NCBI RefSeq assembly: GCF_011007365.1
Contig: NZ_WFKM01000002.1
Location: 434,001-498,000 of the forward strand
Reading direction: 5' to 3'
Source of the DNA: Sphingobacterium sp. xlx-96
GTDB taxonomy: Bacteria > Bacteroidota > Bacteroidia > Sphingobacteriales > Sphingobacteriaceae
DNA: 64,000 nucleotides
Both the position numbers and the translations under genes were made by a program. The notes below the pieces were generated by a model that saw only the letters and a program-made list of their open reading frames with translations, had not been told where the DNA came from and made no database searches. Shown here in pieces: positions 16,523 through 25,400 of the stretch (the first letter of the stretch is position 1; each line of letters starts with the position of its first letter).

Positions 16523-17533
16523 ATGAAAAAGACGACATTATTATTCGCTTCAGCTGCATTGATGATTGCGTGTAACAATTCGCCCAAACAAGGGGAACAA
16601 GACAATAACCAAGACAGTCTGAACAATACAGCAACAAGTAGCGAACCCGCGAACAACGAAAAAGCGGCCACAGCTTTCGATATTTCGAATATCCCAGTCA
16701 CCACAACAGCTATCGGAGACTTCCCATTCATCAATCTCCCAAAGGGATTAGAAGAATTGAACAAGCCTTTAGTACGCCCTTTCGATGTTTGTTTCTTCCC
16801 TATAGATGGCGTCATGACCCCTTTTGAGGGCAAGCTTTATAAAACCTTTGTATCCCCTATACGTGGGGAAGAATTTTCGCAACACTTCTTCGAAAAGAGC
16901 ATGGCGGAATACCTGCAATCAGTAGGGGCGGTAAAGATATTTGACGGCGAAATCACCAAAGAAGAATACGACCGATACAACAAGCAAGACCCACATAAAG
17001 GTGGTGAAGGTGATATAGGCTATGCAGGGCAAAACATAAAGTTCTGGGCGCTTCGTACAAAAGACAAAGGAAACATCTACATACAGTACCTGTCAAACAA
17101 CGCTGGGGCGTCGCTCAACGTTTTACAAGAAGAAGCATTTCAGCAAACCATCACCAAAGTCACGGCCGATGAAATTGCCAAAGATCTAAACGAAAAAGGG
17201 AAATCCATTCTTTATATCAATTTTGATATAGATAAAGCAGACCTCACCACAGATGGAAAAGAGGTAACAGATCAAATTGCCGCAGCGTTAAAAAAAGACG
17301 CAGCGTTAAAAATCACTGTTGAGGGTCATACTGATAATACCGGTGATGCTACACATAATAAAAAGCTATCCCAAACACGAGCCGAATCTGTAGTAAAAAC
17401 ACTAGTTGCAGATGGTATTGATAAGTCACGACTGTTAGCAAAAGGTTTTGGCGCAGAACGTCCTTTAGTTGCCAATGATTCTGAAGAGAATAAAGCAAAA
17501 AATAGACGCGTCGAACTCATAAAGACGAACTAG
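16523..17533 (+). CDS. OmpA-domain lipoprotein
   Basis: 336 residues. Lipoprotein signal with Cys17 (ALMIACNNS), a short low-complexity linker rich in Asn, Gln and Glu, and an alpha/beta middle region (about 45-210) that I do not recognise. A C-terminal OmpA/MotB peptidoglycan-binding domain (about 225-336) has the pattern INFDIDKADLT, VEGHTDNTGD, NKKLSQTRAESV, SRLLAKGFGAERPL and NRRVEL. It would anchor the outer membrane to the wall. First gene after the two-component system, and a plausible target of it given the TACCTAT-type element upstream. Confidence 0.9.
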   Translation: MKKTTLLFASAALMIACNNSPKQGEQDNNQDSLNNTATSSEPANNEKAATAFDISNIPVTTTAIGDFPFINLPKGLEELNKPLVRPFDVCFFPIDGVMTPFEGKLYKTFVSPIRGEEFSQHFFEKSMAEYLQSVGAVKIFDGEITKEEYDRYNKQDPHKGGEGDIGYAGQNIKFWALRTKDKGNIYIQYLSNNAGASLNVLQEEAFQQTITKVTADEIAKDLNEKGKSILYINFDIDKADLTTDGKEVTDQIAAALKKDAALKITVEGHTDNTGDATHNKKLSQTRAESVVKTLVADGIDKSRLLAKGFGAERPLVANDSEENKAKNRRVELIKTN

Positions 17534-17591
17534 ATAACAAATAACATTTTCCGTTTGCACATCCGTATCTCTATCTATTTAAACTAGGTGG

Positions 17592-17609
17592 GTAGATATA
17601 CCTATTTTT
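17592..17609. promoter_or_regulatory. TACCTATTTTT element (copy 1)
   Basis: GTAGATATACCTATTTTT, ending 7 nt before the ATG at 17617. It is 17/18 identical to the element at 20303-20320. TACCTAT fits the NarL heptamer TACYYMT. Confidence 0.4.
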
Positions 17610-17616
17610 AAAAATC

Positions 17617-18309
17617 ATGATGAAAAACACTCTCTTTTACGCACTAGCAGCACTTCTATTTGTATTCAGTTCCTGCAGTAAATCTAATTACGATACCGAA
17701 CCTACTCCTGGCGAAGGGGGCTATGTCAGTGGGACTTACTGGCCTTATGCTGTTGGAAACGCTTGGTATTTGGTCAATCCCGAAGATCCTGAAGACAAAT
17801 CCGACTACATCATCCACAAATCATTAACCTACGAAGGCAAAACATACTTCCAGTTCAAACCCGTCGGAACAACTGTCGAAGTAGAGTTAAATGACGGTTT
17901 CCGGGAAGATAATGGCGTATTCATCTCACTCCATGGCGCGACTTCGCAAATGGGGATAAACACCTCAGCAGGGACCGCAACCTATATCAATACCAACCTG
18001 AAAGTAGGTGAAATATGGAAAGAAGAAGTAACCTTCCAAATCTCGGGGCAAGCTTCCGGGACAATCACACACCATAATGAAGGCCGTATATTGGAAAAAG
18101 TAGCTAGCACAACAATCAATGGCAAAGCCTATCAGGATGTTTTAAAAACGGAGCTCAAGAAAGCAATTCATAATAGCATAACGGGCTACACTGAAAATAT
18201 CACCTACGAAATCTGGCTTGCCAAAGGTATCGGTATCATTTTCGAAAAAACAACCTATGACGATTCATACAGCGATAGCTACGGTTTAGTAAGTTACACG
18301 GTAAAATAA
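17617..18309 (+). CDS. hypothetical lipoprotein
   Basis: 230 residues, lipoprotein signal with Cys20 (LFVFSSCSKS). The mature part begins with a Gly/Pro linker and continues as an all-beta domain (YWPYAVGNAWYLVN, KTYFQFKPVGTTVEV, YINTNLKVGEIWKEEV, TYEIWLAKGIGIIFEKTTYDD), resembling beta-sheet surface lipoproteins of Bacteroidota of unknown role. The gene is 6 bp upstream of the next lipoprotein gene, so the two are co-transcribed. No enzyme motif is visible. Confidence 0.75.
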   Translation: MMKNTLFYALAALLFVFSSCSKSNYDTEPTPGEGGYVSGTYWPYAVGNAWYLVNPEDPEDKSDYIIHKSLTYEGKTYFQFKPVGTTVEVELNDGFREDNGVFISLHGATSQMGINTSAGTATYINTNLKVGEIWKEEVTFQISGQASGTITHHNEGRILEKVASTTINGKAYQDVLKTELKKAIHNSITGYTENITYEIWLAKGIGIIFEKTTYDDSYSDSYGLVSYTVK

Positions 18310-18315
18310 AAAGCC

Positions 18316-19260
18316 ATGAGATTCATAAACACCATACAGAATAGTTTATTAATTGCCATTTTTATTTTTTGTACAAGCTGTAGTAAAGAAACACATGAAG
18401 ATGACATAGATGGCGAAATTAAAACAGAGAAGTTTGACCAGGGGACAATAGAAATGGGCACCTTTTCACAAGGCGTAGATTTGAGCAAGCTCGTCGGTAA
18501 GGTAGATTTCTCGCATACTGACCCCAAGTCGCAATATCAAACTCTCCTAAAAAACGACAAAGAGGTTCAAGCCATTACAAATGTTGTAGAACAGATCGCT
18601 GCTCAAAACCCGATCGCAGGGTTAGCGCTATCCATGAATGCAACAGCCTGTACCTATTACATCAAAGGCGATGTTGTATTGGGTAAGGTAAAAGGTTTGG
18701 GTTGGGAGATGGACAACTTCCACGACCAACAACAGGATAAAGGAAGCCTCTATCTAGAAACATTGACCAGAACGGATGAGATTGCTGAAACTGACAAAAA
18801 AATATATGCTCAATATACACCTAGTGCCAATCCAGGTGCAGGAGCTAGCAATGCTATCGAACTCAGCAACTTTAATAGAGTCGCACTTAATAAACAAGAG
18901 ATTATTAATGGCTACCTATGTGACGTCACTCAACTCACACCAAAAACCATAGACCCAGACGCCCCCATGAACATGCGCAAACTATTGGTTTACACCTCTC
19001 CTCTATTTAATAAAACCATTAATTTTACGCATCCATTTTATCTACAAGAAGAAAACGGCATTCTGCGCTTAGACATCTATTTCATTGATGATAAAACCCC
19101 TACACTGGTCATGAAACCCAAAAATATTGAACAGCGGATTGTTAAAAACGATGAATTACAAAGCCGTACGGCTCAGCCTATATATACGGAGTTAAGTGCA
19201 GAATGGGCATTTAAAGCCTTACCGATCATGATGAGCGGATGGGCAGTATTAGCTGATTAA
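18316..19260 (+). CDS. hypothetical lipoprotein
   Basis: 314 residues. Signal with Cys22 (FIFCTSCSKE), then a mature domain with no family I can name. Seen: an Asp/Glu-rich start, FSQGVDLSKLVGKVDFSH, a segment with internal cysteine NATACTYYIKGDVVLGKVKGLGWEMDNFHDQ, and a strand-rich end. The layout (short helix, then GYLCDVTQLTP and LRLDIYFIDDKTPTLVMKPKN) is reminiscent of periplasmic lipid- or metal-binding lipoproteins of the DUF4412 type, but this is a weak impression. Second of two lipoprotein genes; a 10-bp hairpin at 19276-19302 follows. Confidence 0.72.
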   Translation: MRFINTIQNSLLIAIFIFCTSCSKETHEDDIDGEIKTEKFDQGTIEMGTFSQGVDLSKLVGKVDFSHTDPKSQYQTLLKNDKEVQAITNVVEQIAAQNPIAGLALSMNATACTYYIKGDVVLGKVKGLGWEMDNFHDQQQDKGSLYLETLTRTDEIAETDKKIYAQYTPSANPGAGASNAIELSNFNRVALNKQEIINGYLCDVTQLTPKTIDPDAPMNMRKLLVYTSPLFNKTINFTHPFYLQEENGILRLDIYFIDDKTPTLVMKPKNIEQRIVKNDELQSRTAQPIYTELSAEWAFKALPIMMSGWAVLAD

Positions 19261-19275
19261 AAAATAAATACTTAT

Positions 19276-19302
19276 CTTAAGGCAGAACCACACTGCCTTA
19301 AG
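19276..19302. terminator. 10-bp hairpin after lipoprotein pair
   Basis: CTTAAGGCAG (19276-19285), a 7-nt loop, and CTGCCTTAAG (19293-19302), a perfect stem 15 nt after the TAA. There is no T-run on the plus strand, so it may stop RNA decay rather than end transcription. Confidence 0.5.
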
Positions 19303-19589
19303 ATTATGAGCATAAGCCATAGCCTTCCTATTGACACCAAGAAGAACAAAGGGTTTATCCTATACGGAAAGATTTGCTCTTTCTTACTAAACAAGACTTT
19401 GTCCTTCACACAGCGCCAATTACATTACATAGCAGCATTATTCTATATTGTTGCATTTTTTTATTATCTTAGATCATGGGTTAACTTTCTGGATAAATAT
19501 GACGAGTACTGGCATCTCCCCGACAACAAAGTCAACAAAAAAATCGAAACAGGCTTTCAGTCTCATGATATAACAATAAATAAAAAATT

Positions 19590-20294
19590 ATGGATCCCTT
19601 AGCTACACAACTTCATGGTATATCCAAAGGGCTTAAGTACGGTGACTTTAATATTCCTGACATTGGCGACATCGTCCCGGCATCACTGATGATTCAAGAC
19701 TTGGATGGTCTACGCCCCATTGGATGTAGCTATATGAACAATTGGGGCTGTGAACATCTCGGATCCTCGGTAGAAGAGGTCAATCAATTGGGAGAAATCT
19801 ACTACGAACGCTACTTTGTAAAAGAAGAAACTTATGGCATTTTCCAGGGCATGAACAACTATCTGGCGCTAGGCGATTTTGACAAACAATATAACTTCTT
19901 TCAACGGGTCAAACTCTATAAAGAAACAGATTACACCTGGTTTTACACCGTTTTAAAAGTTGTCCAGGTAAGGCAAGACTCACAATTAGAGAACAAAATC
20001 ATCCTGCTCTCTTCTCCCGTCATCGGCATGGACCAGCTCATCTCACGCGTCAATAAAACATTGGACCAGGACCAATACATCCGCAATAACTATAGACGCT
20101 TTGCTGAACTCACCACAAGGGAAAAAGAGATCGTAACGCTATTAGCAAACGGCAAATCGAGCAATGAAATCGCGGATCAACTTTTTATCTCCTCCCATAC
20201 CGTATCAACACACCGTAAAAACATCATCCGTAAAATCGAGTGTAAATCTTTTGCTGATTTATTACGGTTTGCAATGGTTTTTGATCTGGTCTAA
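19590..20294 (+). CDS. PAS-LuxR orphan transcriptional regulator
   Basis: 234 residues. N-terminal sensor region (about 15-135), PAS-like in its pattern (PASLMIQDLDGLRPIGCSYMNN...WFYTVLKVVQVRQD), and no receiver aspartate. A C-terminal LuxR-type HTH lies at about 170-228 (FAELTTREKEIVTLLANGKSSNEIADQLFISSHTVSTHRKNIIRKI). It belongs to the single-component PAS-LuxR regulators common in Sphingobacteriaceae. A second one (21346-22038, minus) flanks the other side of the broken outer-membrane-protein gene. Ligand and targets unknown. Confidence 0.87.
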   Translation: MDPLATQLHGISKGLKYGDFNIPDIGDIVPASLMIQDLDGLRPIGCSYMNNWGCEHLGSSVEEVNQLGEIYYERYFVKEETYGIFQGMNNYLALGDFDKQYNFFQRVKLYKETDYTWFYTVLKVVQVRQDSQLENKIILLSSPVIGMDQLISRVNKTLDQDQYIRNNYRRFAELTTREKEIVTLLANGKSSNEIADQLFISSHTVSTHRKNIIRKIECKSFADLLRFAMVFDLV

Positions 20295-20302
20295 AGTAAA
20301 CA

Positions 20303-20320
20303 GTAGAAATACCTATTTTT
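20303..20320. promoter_or_regulatory. TACCTATTTTT element (copy 2)
   Basis: GTAGAAATACCTATTTTT followed by GGGTA, so TACC (20310-20313) faces GGTA (20322-20325) as a small inverted repeat. 172 nt before the signal-peptide ATG at 20492. One mismatch to the copy at 17592-17609. Confidence 0.4.
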
Positions 20321-20491
20321 GGGTATAGATATTCACAACGATATACTATACTTTCGCTGCTATAAAATTTTAGCTATGAAATATCCATGTGGTACCGGCC
20401 CCGCAAACACCGATAAAATACTTTGGATATTCCATATGGCAACTAAAAATCAAACCGAGCTTGCGAGCTCATCGAAGATAATTATATACAT

Positions 20492-21292
20492 ATGAATAAA
20501 AATTTACTTATCCTCGCAACGCTTGTACTTGCAATGCTACCCTTTACTAGCTGGTCTCAGACTGAACCGACGGCAGAACCATAGGGCAATAACATGGTTA
20601 AATTTAATGTGCTCCCCCTATTGGGAGGAAAGTTCGCTTTTGAATACGAACGCTCCATAACAGACCGCATCAGCGCAGGTGCTGCAATAAGTTTTCGTCC
20701 AGAAAAAAAACTGCCTTTTCAATCCACCGTACAGGACTTGGTTGACGACGAAGACCTTAATAAACTAATAAACAACTTCAAAAGCTCGAACTTCTCTATT
20801 ACGCCCGAGGTCAGGTTTTACCTTTCAAAACGAGGTCTATTTAGAGGTTTTTATATGGCACCGTATGTAAAATACGCAAATTATAAAGCTTCTGTTCCTT
20901 TTGATTTTGATGTTGCGGTAGAAGAGAGCGGAACTGAAATCTTCAGTCGTACAGAAACTATCCCTTTGGAGGGAACTATCAATTCTTTCACAGGCGGCTT
21001 CTCTTTGGGATTCAATTTCAAGCTGTCTCGTCAACTTCATTTAGACTGGCGTCTGATAGGCCCAGGCTATGGGAGCGCTAATGGTAAAGCCTCTGGAACG
21101 ATGGTACTAAACCCAGACGAACAACAGGCCCTACGAGAGAGTATGGAAGACCTAAAGACAGACTTGGGTGATTTGCCTTTAGGTGGCATTAAGATGGAAT
21201 ATGATATTCATGAAAATGGCACAGATATCCATATAAAACGTAGCCCATGGGCGGGAATACGTACAGGACTATCCATTGGTTATCGATTTTAA
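20492..21292 (+). pseudogene. outer-membrane beta-barrel gene with in-frame TAG
   Basis: ATG at 20492 starts a clean signal peptide (LILATLVLAMLPFTSWSQ) for 30 codons, then TAG at 20582-20584. The same frame continues open for 236 codons to 21292 with a beta-barrel-like protein: alternating strands such as KFNVLPLLGGKFAFEYERS, FSITPEVRFYLSKRG, GFYMAPYVKYANYK, NSFTGGFSLGFNFKL and the C-terminal WAGIRTGLSIGYRF with terminal aromatic residue, typical of DUF3575-like outer membrane proteins. The downstream ATG at 20594 lacks any signal peptide. A single C-to-T change of a CAG codon would explain it. The alternative is a sequencing error. Confidence 0.75.
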
Positions 21293-21311
21293 AGCTAGTC
21301 AATCTAATTAG

Positions 21312-21340
21312 ATCTCCTCTTCTATACTTACAGAGGGGAT
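21312..21340. terminator. convergent hairpin terminator
   Basis: ATCTCCTCT (21312-21320) and AGAGGGGAT (21332-21340), with one mismatch and an 11-nt loop, lie between two convergent genes and are followed by TTTAATTT on the plus strand. Likely bidirectional. Confidence 0.5.
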
Positions 21341-21345
21341 TTAAT

Positions 21346-22038
21346 TTAAATCATATTTAACCGTTGCCTTAGCTCCAAAAAGTTCTCTGCATTAGTCTTG
21401 GCCAATATTTTTCTTCTATGTGTATTTACAGTATGTTCACTTATAAAGATCAAAGCAGCGATATCCTTACTACTCTTCCCTTGGAGAATTAAGTCTAAGA
21501 CTTCAATTTCCCGTTTAGAAAGATCATAGTGATTTTCTACGTGGACGGGCCTGTTCTTCATACGATCGATCATTAAAAAATCATTTTCCTTCCTTTGAAA
21601 GCCGTCCTCTGCAACGTCATGAAAAACTAAAGAACGCTTCATATGTCCCCGTTCGTCAATTTCGATTGCTTGATAAGATTGTTTAATAAATATATAATCG
21701 CCTGTTTTTTTACGGACTCTGTAGGAATATTTGAAATAAAAACGATAATGATCTTCAAAATATAGCTTATCCATAAGCTCGATAGCCTTTCTCTCAGATT
21801 CCATACAGTATGAAACATCATCCGGATGAATAATAGACATCAAAAATTCAGATGTAAACTCAGCAGTTTCGTAGCCTAAAATAGATTTTAATGATGAACT
21901 TACAAATTCAAAGTTATTACCAAAACAGTTCATAATAAAATGATAGCGCTTTAGACTAACCACCTCAGTCTTCACAACAGGTCTTTCCGAGAAAAGCTGC
22001 CCATGATCAAACCAAAAATCCCAACCTTTATCAGCCAT
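21346..22038 (-). CDS. PAS-LuxR orphan transcriptional regulator
   Basis: 230 residues. A PAS domain at about 28-145 shows the typical start NCFGNNFEFVSSSLKSILGYETAEF, then IHPDDVSYCMESER and a PAC-like YRVRKKTGDYIFIKQSYQAIEIDERG. The LuxR HTH at about 172-226 reads YDLSKREIEVLDLILQGKSSKDIAALIFISEHTVNTHRRKILAKT. It is the closest local relative of the regulator at 19590 and is convergent with the broken outer-membrane-protein gene. The upstream gap is shared with the gltB leader. Probably a signal-responsive DNA-binding protein; signal unknown. Confidence 0.88.
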   Translation of the reverse strand: MADKGWDFWFDHGQLFSERPVVKTEVVSLKRYHFIMNCFGNNFEFVSSSLKSILGYETAEFTSEFLMSIIHPDDVSYCMESERKAIELMDKLYFEDHYRFYFKYSYRVRKKTGDYIFIKQSYQAIEIDERGHMKRSLVFHDVAEDGFQRKENDFLMIDRMKNRPVHVENHYDLSKREIEVLDLILQGKSSKDIAALIFISEHTVNTHRRKILAKTNAENFLELRQRLNMI

Positions 22039-22458
22039 ATTGTAGATTAATTATCTGATTAATTCAATTCTTATTTCATGTCAAATTCCCCGAAGACACC
22101 CTTTTTCACAACTATGATAGAGAAAAAACCCATTTAACACCTGTTACATTAGTTTTTCCAAGCAATATAATGCAAATTCTTTAATCGTATCACTATTCAG
22201 AATGAAGTTTCCAAATCTGCAATAAAAACCAAAAATAATACAAAAACACCCACAAAAACACAAAATAATTAACAAATACACAATGAAATTAAATTTTAAT
22301 TTCATTATTTATAAAATATAAGTATTTTTGTTTCTATATTAGCAAACTCGATAGTTGATACTTCAAAAACCTGCAATCATCTATAGCTACGAACTAACTC
22401 AGCAGGTTTCTTTCCAACTATTGAAGAAAAATACATTCAATCCAAATACCAACAAACA
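22039..22458 (+). promoter_or_regulatory. gltB upstream region: -7 box and structured leader
   Basis: 420 bp, very A/T-rich to about 22320. A -7 box TATTTTTG is at 22323-22330. From about 22337 the predicted leader folds: CTCGATAGTTG (22347-22357) faces CAACTATTGAAG (22415-22426), giving a 10-bp outer stem with one G-T pair. AAACCTGC (22367-22374) pairs with GCAGGTTT (22402-22409) as an inner stem with a 27-nt apical loop. An asymmetric internal loop (9 and 5 nt) separates them. The ATG follows 33 nt after the fold. A regulatory RNA controlling gltBD is inferred. Confidence 0.5.
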
Positions 22459-25400
22459 ATGCAGCAAGAAGGACTCTACAACCCCGAATTTGAACATGAT
22501 GCCTGTGGCGTCGGATTTGTAGCTCACATCAAGGGACAAAAATCACATACGCAGGTCAAAGATGCGTTGACCATGCTAGAAAACATGGAGCACCGCGGAG
22601 CTTGTGGTTGTGATCCAGAAAGCGGCGATGGTGCTGGTATTATGATCCAACTACCGCACGAATTTTTGTGGGAGGAATGTATACAGCTGGGGATACAACT
22701 TCAAGAGCCCGGCTATTATGGTGTAGGAATGGTATTTTTACCAAAAGAGGAAAAGCTAAACCAGATCTGTCGTACCGTGATCCAGGAGGCTACTGCAGAC
22801 CGTAACATGGAGTTCCTCGGTTTTCGAACTGTCTCCGTGAATCGCGAAGGAATAGGCCCTACAGCTTTGAGTGCCGAACCTGAAATAGTACAGTTCTTCG
22901 TATCAAGACCAGACGGAGTGGCTAGCACCGAAGATTTTGAACGTAAATTGTATGTACTGCGGAGACGGATTATTCAAAAAATAAAAACACACCAAACCTA
23001 CCCCCTACCACTTTATATCGCATCACTTTCTTGCAAAACCATAATTTACAAAGGACAACTGACAACCTATCAGGTAGGCTCGTACTTTAAAGACCTTAAA
23101 GATAGCAGAGTAGTATCTGCCTTTGGCTTAGTTCACTCCCGCTTTTCGACAAACACTTTTCCATCATGGTCGCTGGCACAACCCTTCCGTATGATAGCAC
23201 ATAATGGAGAAATCAATACGTTGACAGGCAACTTAAATTGGTTCTATGCAGGCGTACGCGCACTGTCTTCTCCCTATTTTACGAAAGAAGAGATGGAGAT
23301 CTTACTTCCTGTAGTAGACAAAGGACAGTCCGATTCTGCATGCTTAGACAATGTCGTTGAGTTACTATTACATTCGGGCCGTAGTCTACCACATGTGATG
23401 TTGATGCTAGTACCCGAAGCCTGGGATGGCAACACACAAATGGACCCCCTAAAAAGGGCATTCTACGAATATCACGCCACCTTAATGGAACCTTGGGATG
23501 GTCCCGCTGCCCTCTGTTTTACAGACGGCAAGATCATCGGCGCTACATTAGACCGCAACGGCCTACGTCCTTTGCGGTACGCCATCACCTCCGATGATCG
23601 TGTCATTGTAGCTTCGGAAGCCGGAGCCTTACCACTCGATGAATCTACGATTATTAAAAAAGGCCGTCAACAACCGGGCAAAATATTCGTAGTCGACATG
23701 GAACAAGGCCTGATTCGCTCGGATGAAGAAGTGAAAGGAGAATTAATCCGTCAACAACCCTATGGAGACTGGATCAACCAATACAAGATCAAATTGGAAG
23801 AACTTGCGGAACCGCGTGTCACGTTTACCTACCTTTCTAAGGAATCTGTCTTTAAATACCAACAAGCATTTGGCTATTCGCGCGAAGATCTGGAGACCAT
23901 ATTGACTCCCATGGCGTTGACGGGCTATGAGCCTATAGGGTCTATGGGTACCGATGTGCCGTTAGCGGTGTTATCGGATCAACCTCAACACCTGGCCTCT
24001 TACTTCAAACAATTCTTTGCGCAGGTAACGAATCCTCCGATTGACCCTATACGCGAACGTTTGGTAATGAGCCTGGCCACCTTTATCGGTAACGCCGGAA
24101 ATATATTGATTGAGGACAAAAAATTCTGTCACTGCGTCACACTAGAGCATCCAATATTAACATCCAGTGAGTTGGAAAAACTACGCTCTATCGACACCGG
24201 GGTGTTTCAAGCAAAAACACTGCAATGTTATTTCCGGGCTGATGGTAAACCAGGATCACTTGAAGCGGGCATAGAACGTCTCTGCCGCTACGCTGACGAT
24301 GCTGTACGAGACGGCTTTGAGGTCATTATCTTATCGGATCGAGCAATAGATTCACAACATGCTGCTATACCTTCAATCCTTGCTGTATCTGCTGTACACC
24401 ACCACTTGATAAAAACAGGAAACCGAGGAGCGGTAGGTCTAGTCGTTGAAGCTGGAGATGCCATAGAAGTCCATCATTTCGCCTGTCTACTGGCCTTTGG
24501 GGCAACAGCTATCAACCCCTATCTGGCTCTAGCGAGTATACGAACGCTAAAAGCAGAAAACCTATTGGACACGGACCTTACTTGGGAAGAATTGAGGAAA
24601 AATTACGTTAAAGCGATATGCAATGGCTTATTGAAAATATTCTCCAAAATGGGGATCTCTACGCTACAATCGTACCACGGCGCCCAGATATTCGAAGTAC
24701 TCGGTATTGATAAATCAGTCGTAGGTGCTTATTTCTGTGGTGCTGTGTCCCGTATCGGAGGACTCAACCTAGACGATATTGCCAAAGAAGCCTTAGCCAA
24801 ACATTGGCGTAGCTTCGAAAGCTCACGCACACCAAAAAACCTCCTACCAGAAGGTGGTATCTACCAATGGAAGAGGCGCGGAGAAGGACATCTCTGGAAT
24901 CCACAGACCGTTCACTTACTACAACAAGCTTGTCGCACAGGCGACTTTGACACGTATAAAAAATATTCGGCACTGATCAATAACCAAGAGGAACATATGT
25001 TTACCTTGAGAGGGCTACTTGATTTTGCCAAACACCGCACGCCAATATCCATTGACAAGGTGGAGCCAGCAAGCGAAATTATGAAGCGCTTTGCCACCGG
25101 AGCCATGTCTTTCGGTTCCATATCGCATGAGGCGCATAGCACCCTTGCTATTGCCATGAATCGTATCGGTGGAAAATCGAATACAGGAGAAGGTGGTGAA
25201 GACGAGATACGTTATGAAAAACTGCCCAATGGGGACTCTATGCGCTCAGCCATCAAACAAGTAGCTTCTGCTCGTTTTGGGGTAACCTCCAACTACCTCA
25301 CCCAAGCAGATGAAATACAAATCAAAATGGCGCAAGGGGCCAAACCGGGCGAAGGAGGGCAGCTACCAGGCCATAAAGTCGATGAATGGATCGCTAAAGT

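Noticed and set aside
19306..19602. 98-codon ORF between the lipoprotein and the PAS-LuxR gene
   Set aside because: Begins right after the 10-bp hairpin, overlaps the LuxR start by 13 bp, and the product has no recognisable domain apart from one hydrophobic patch; more likely chance.
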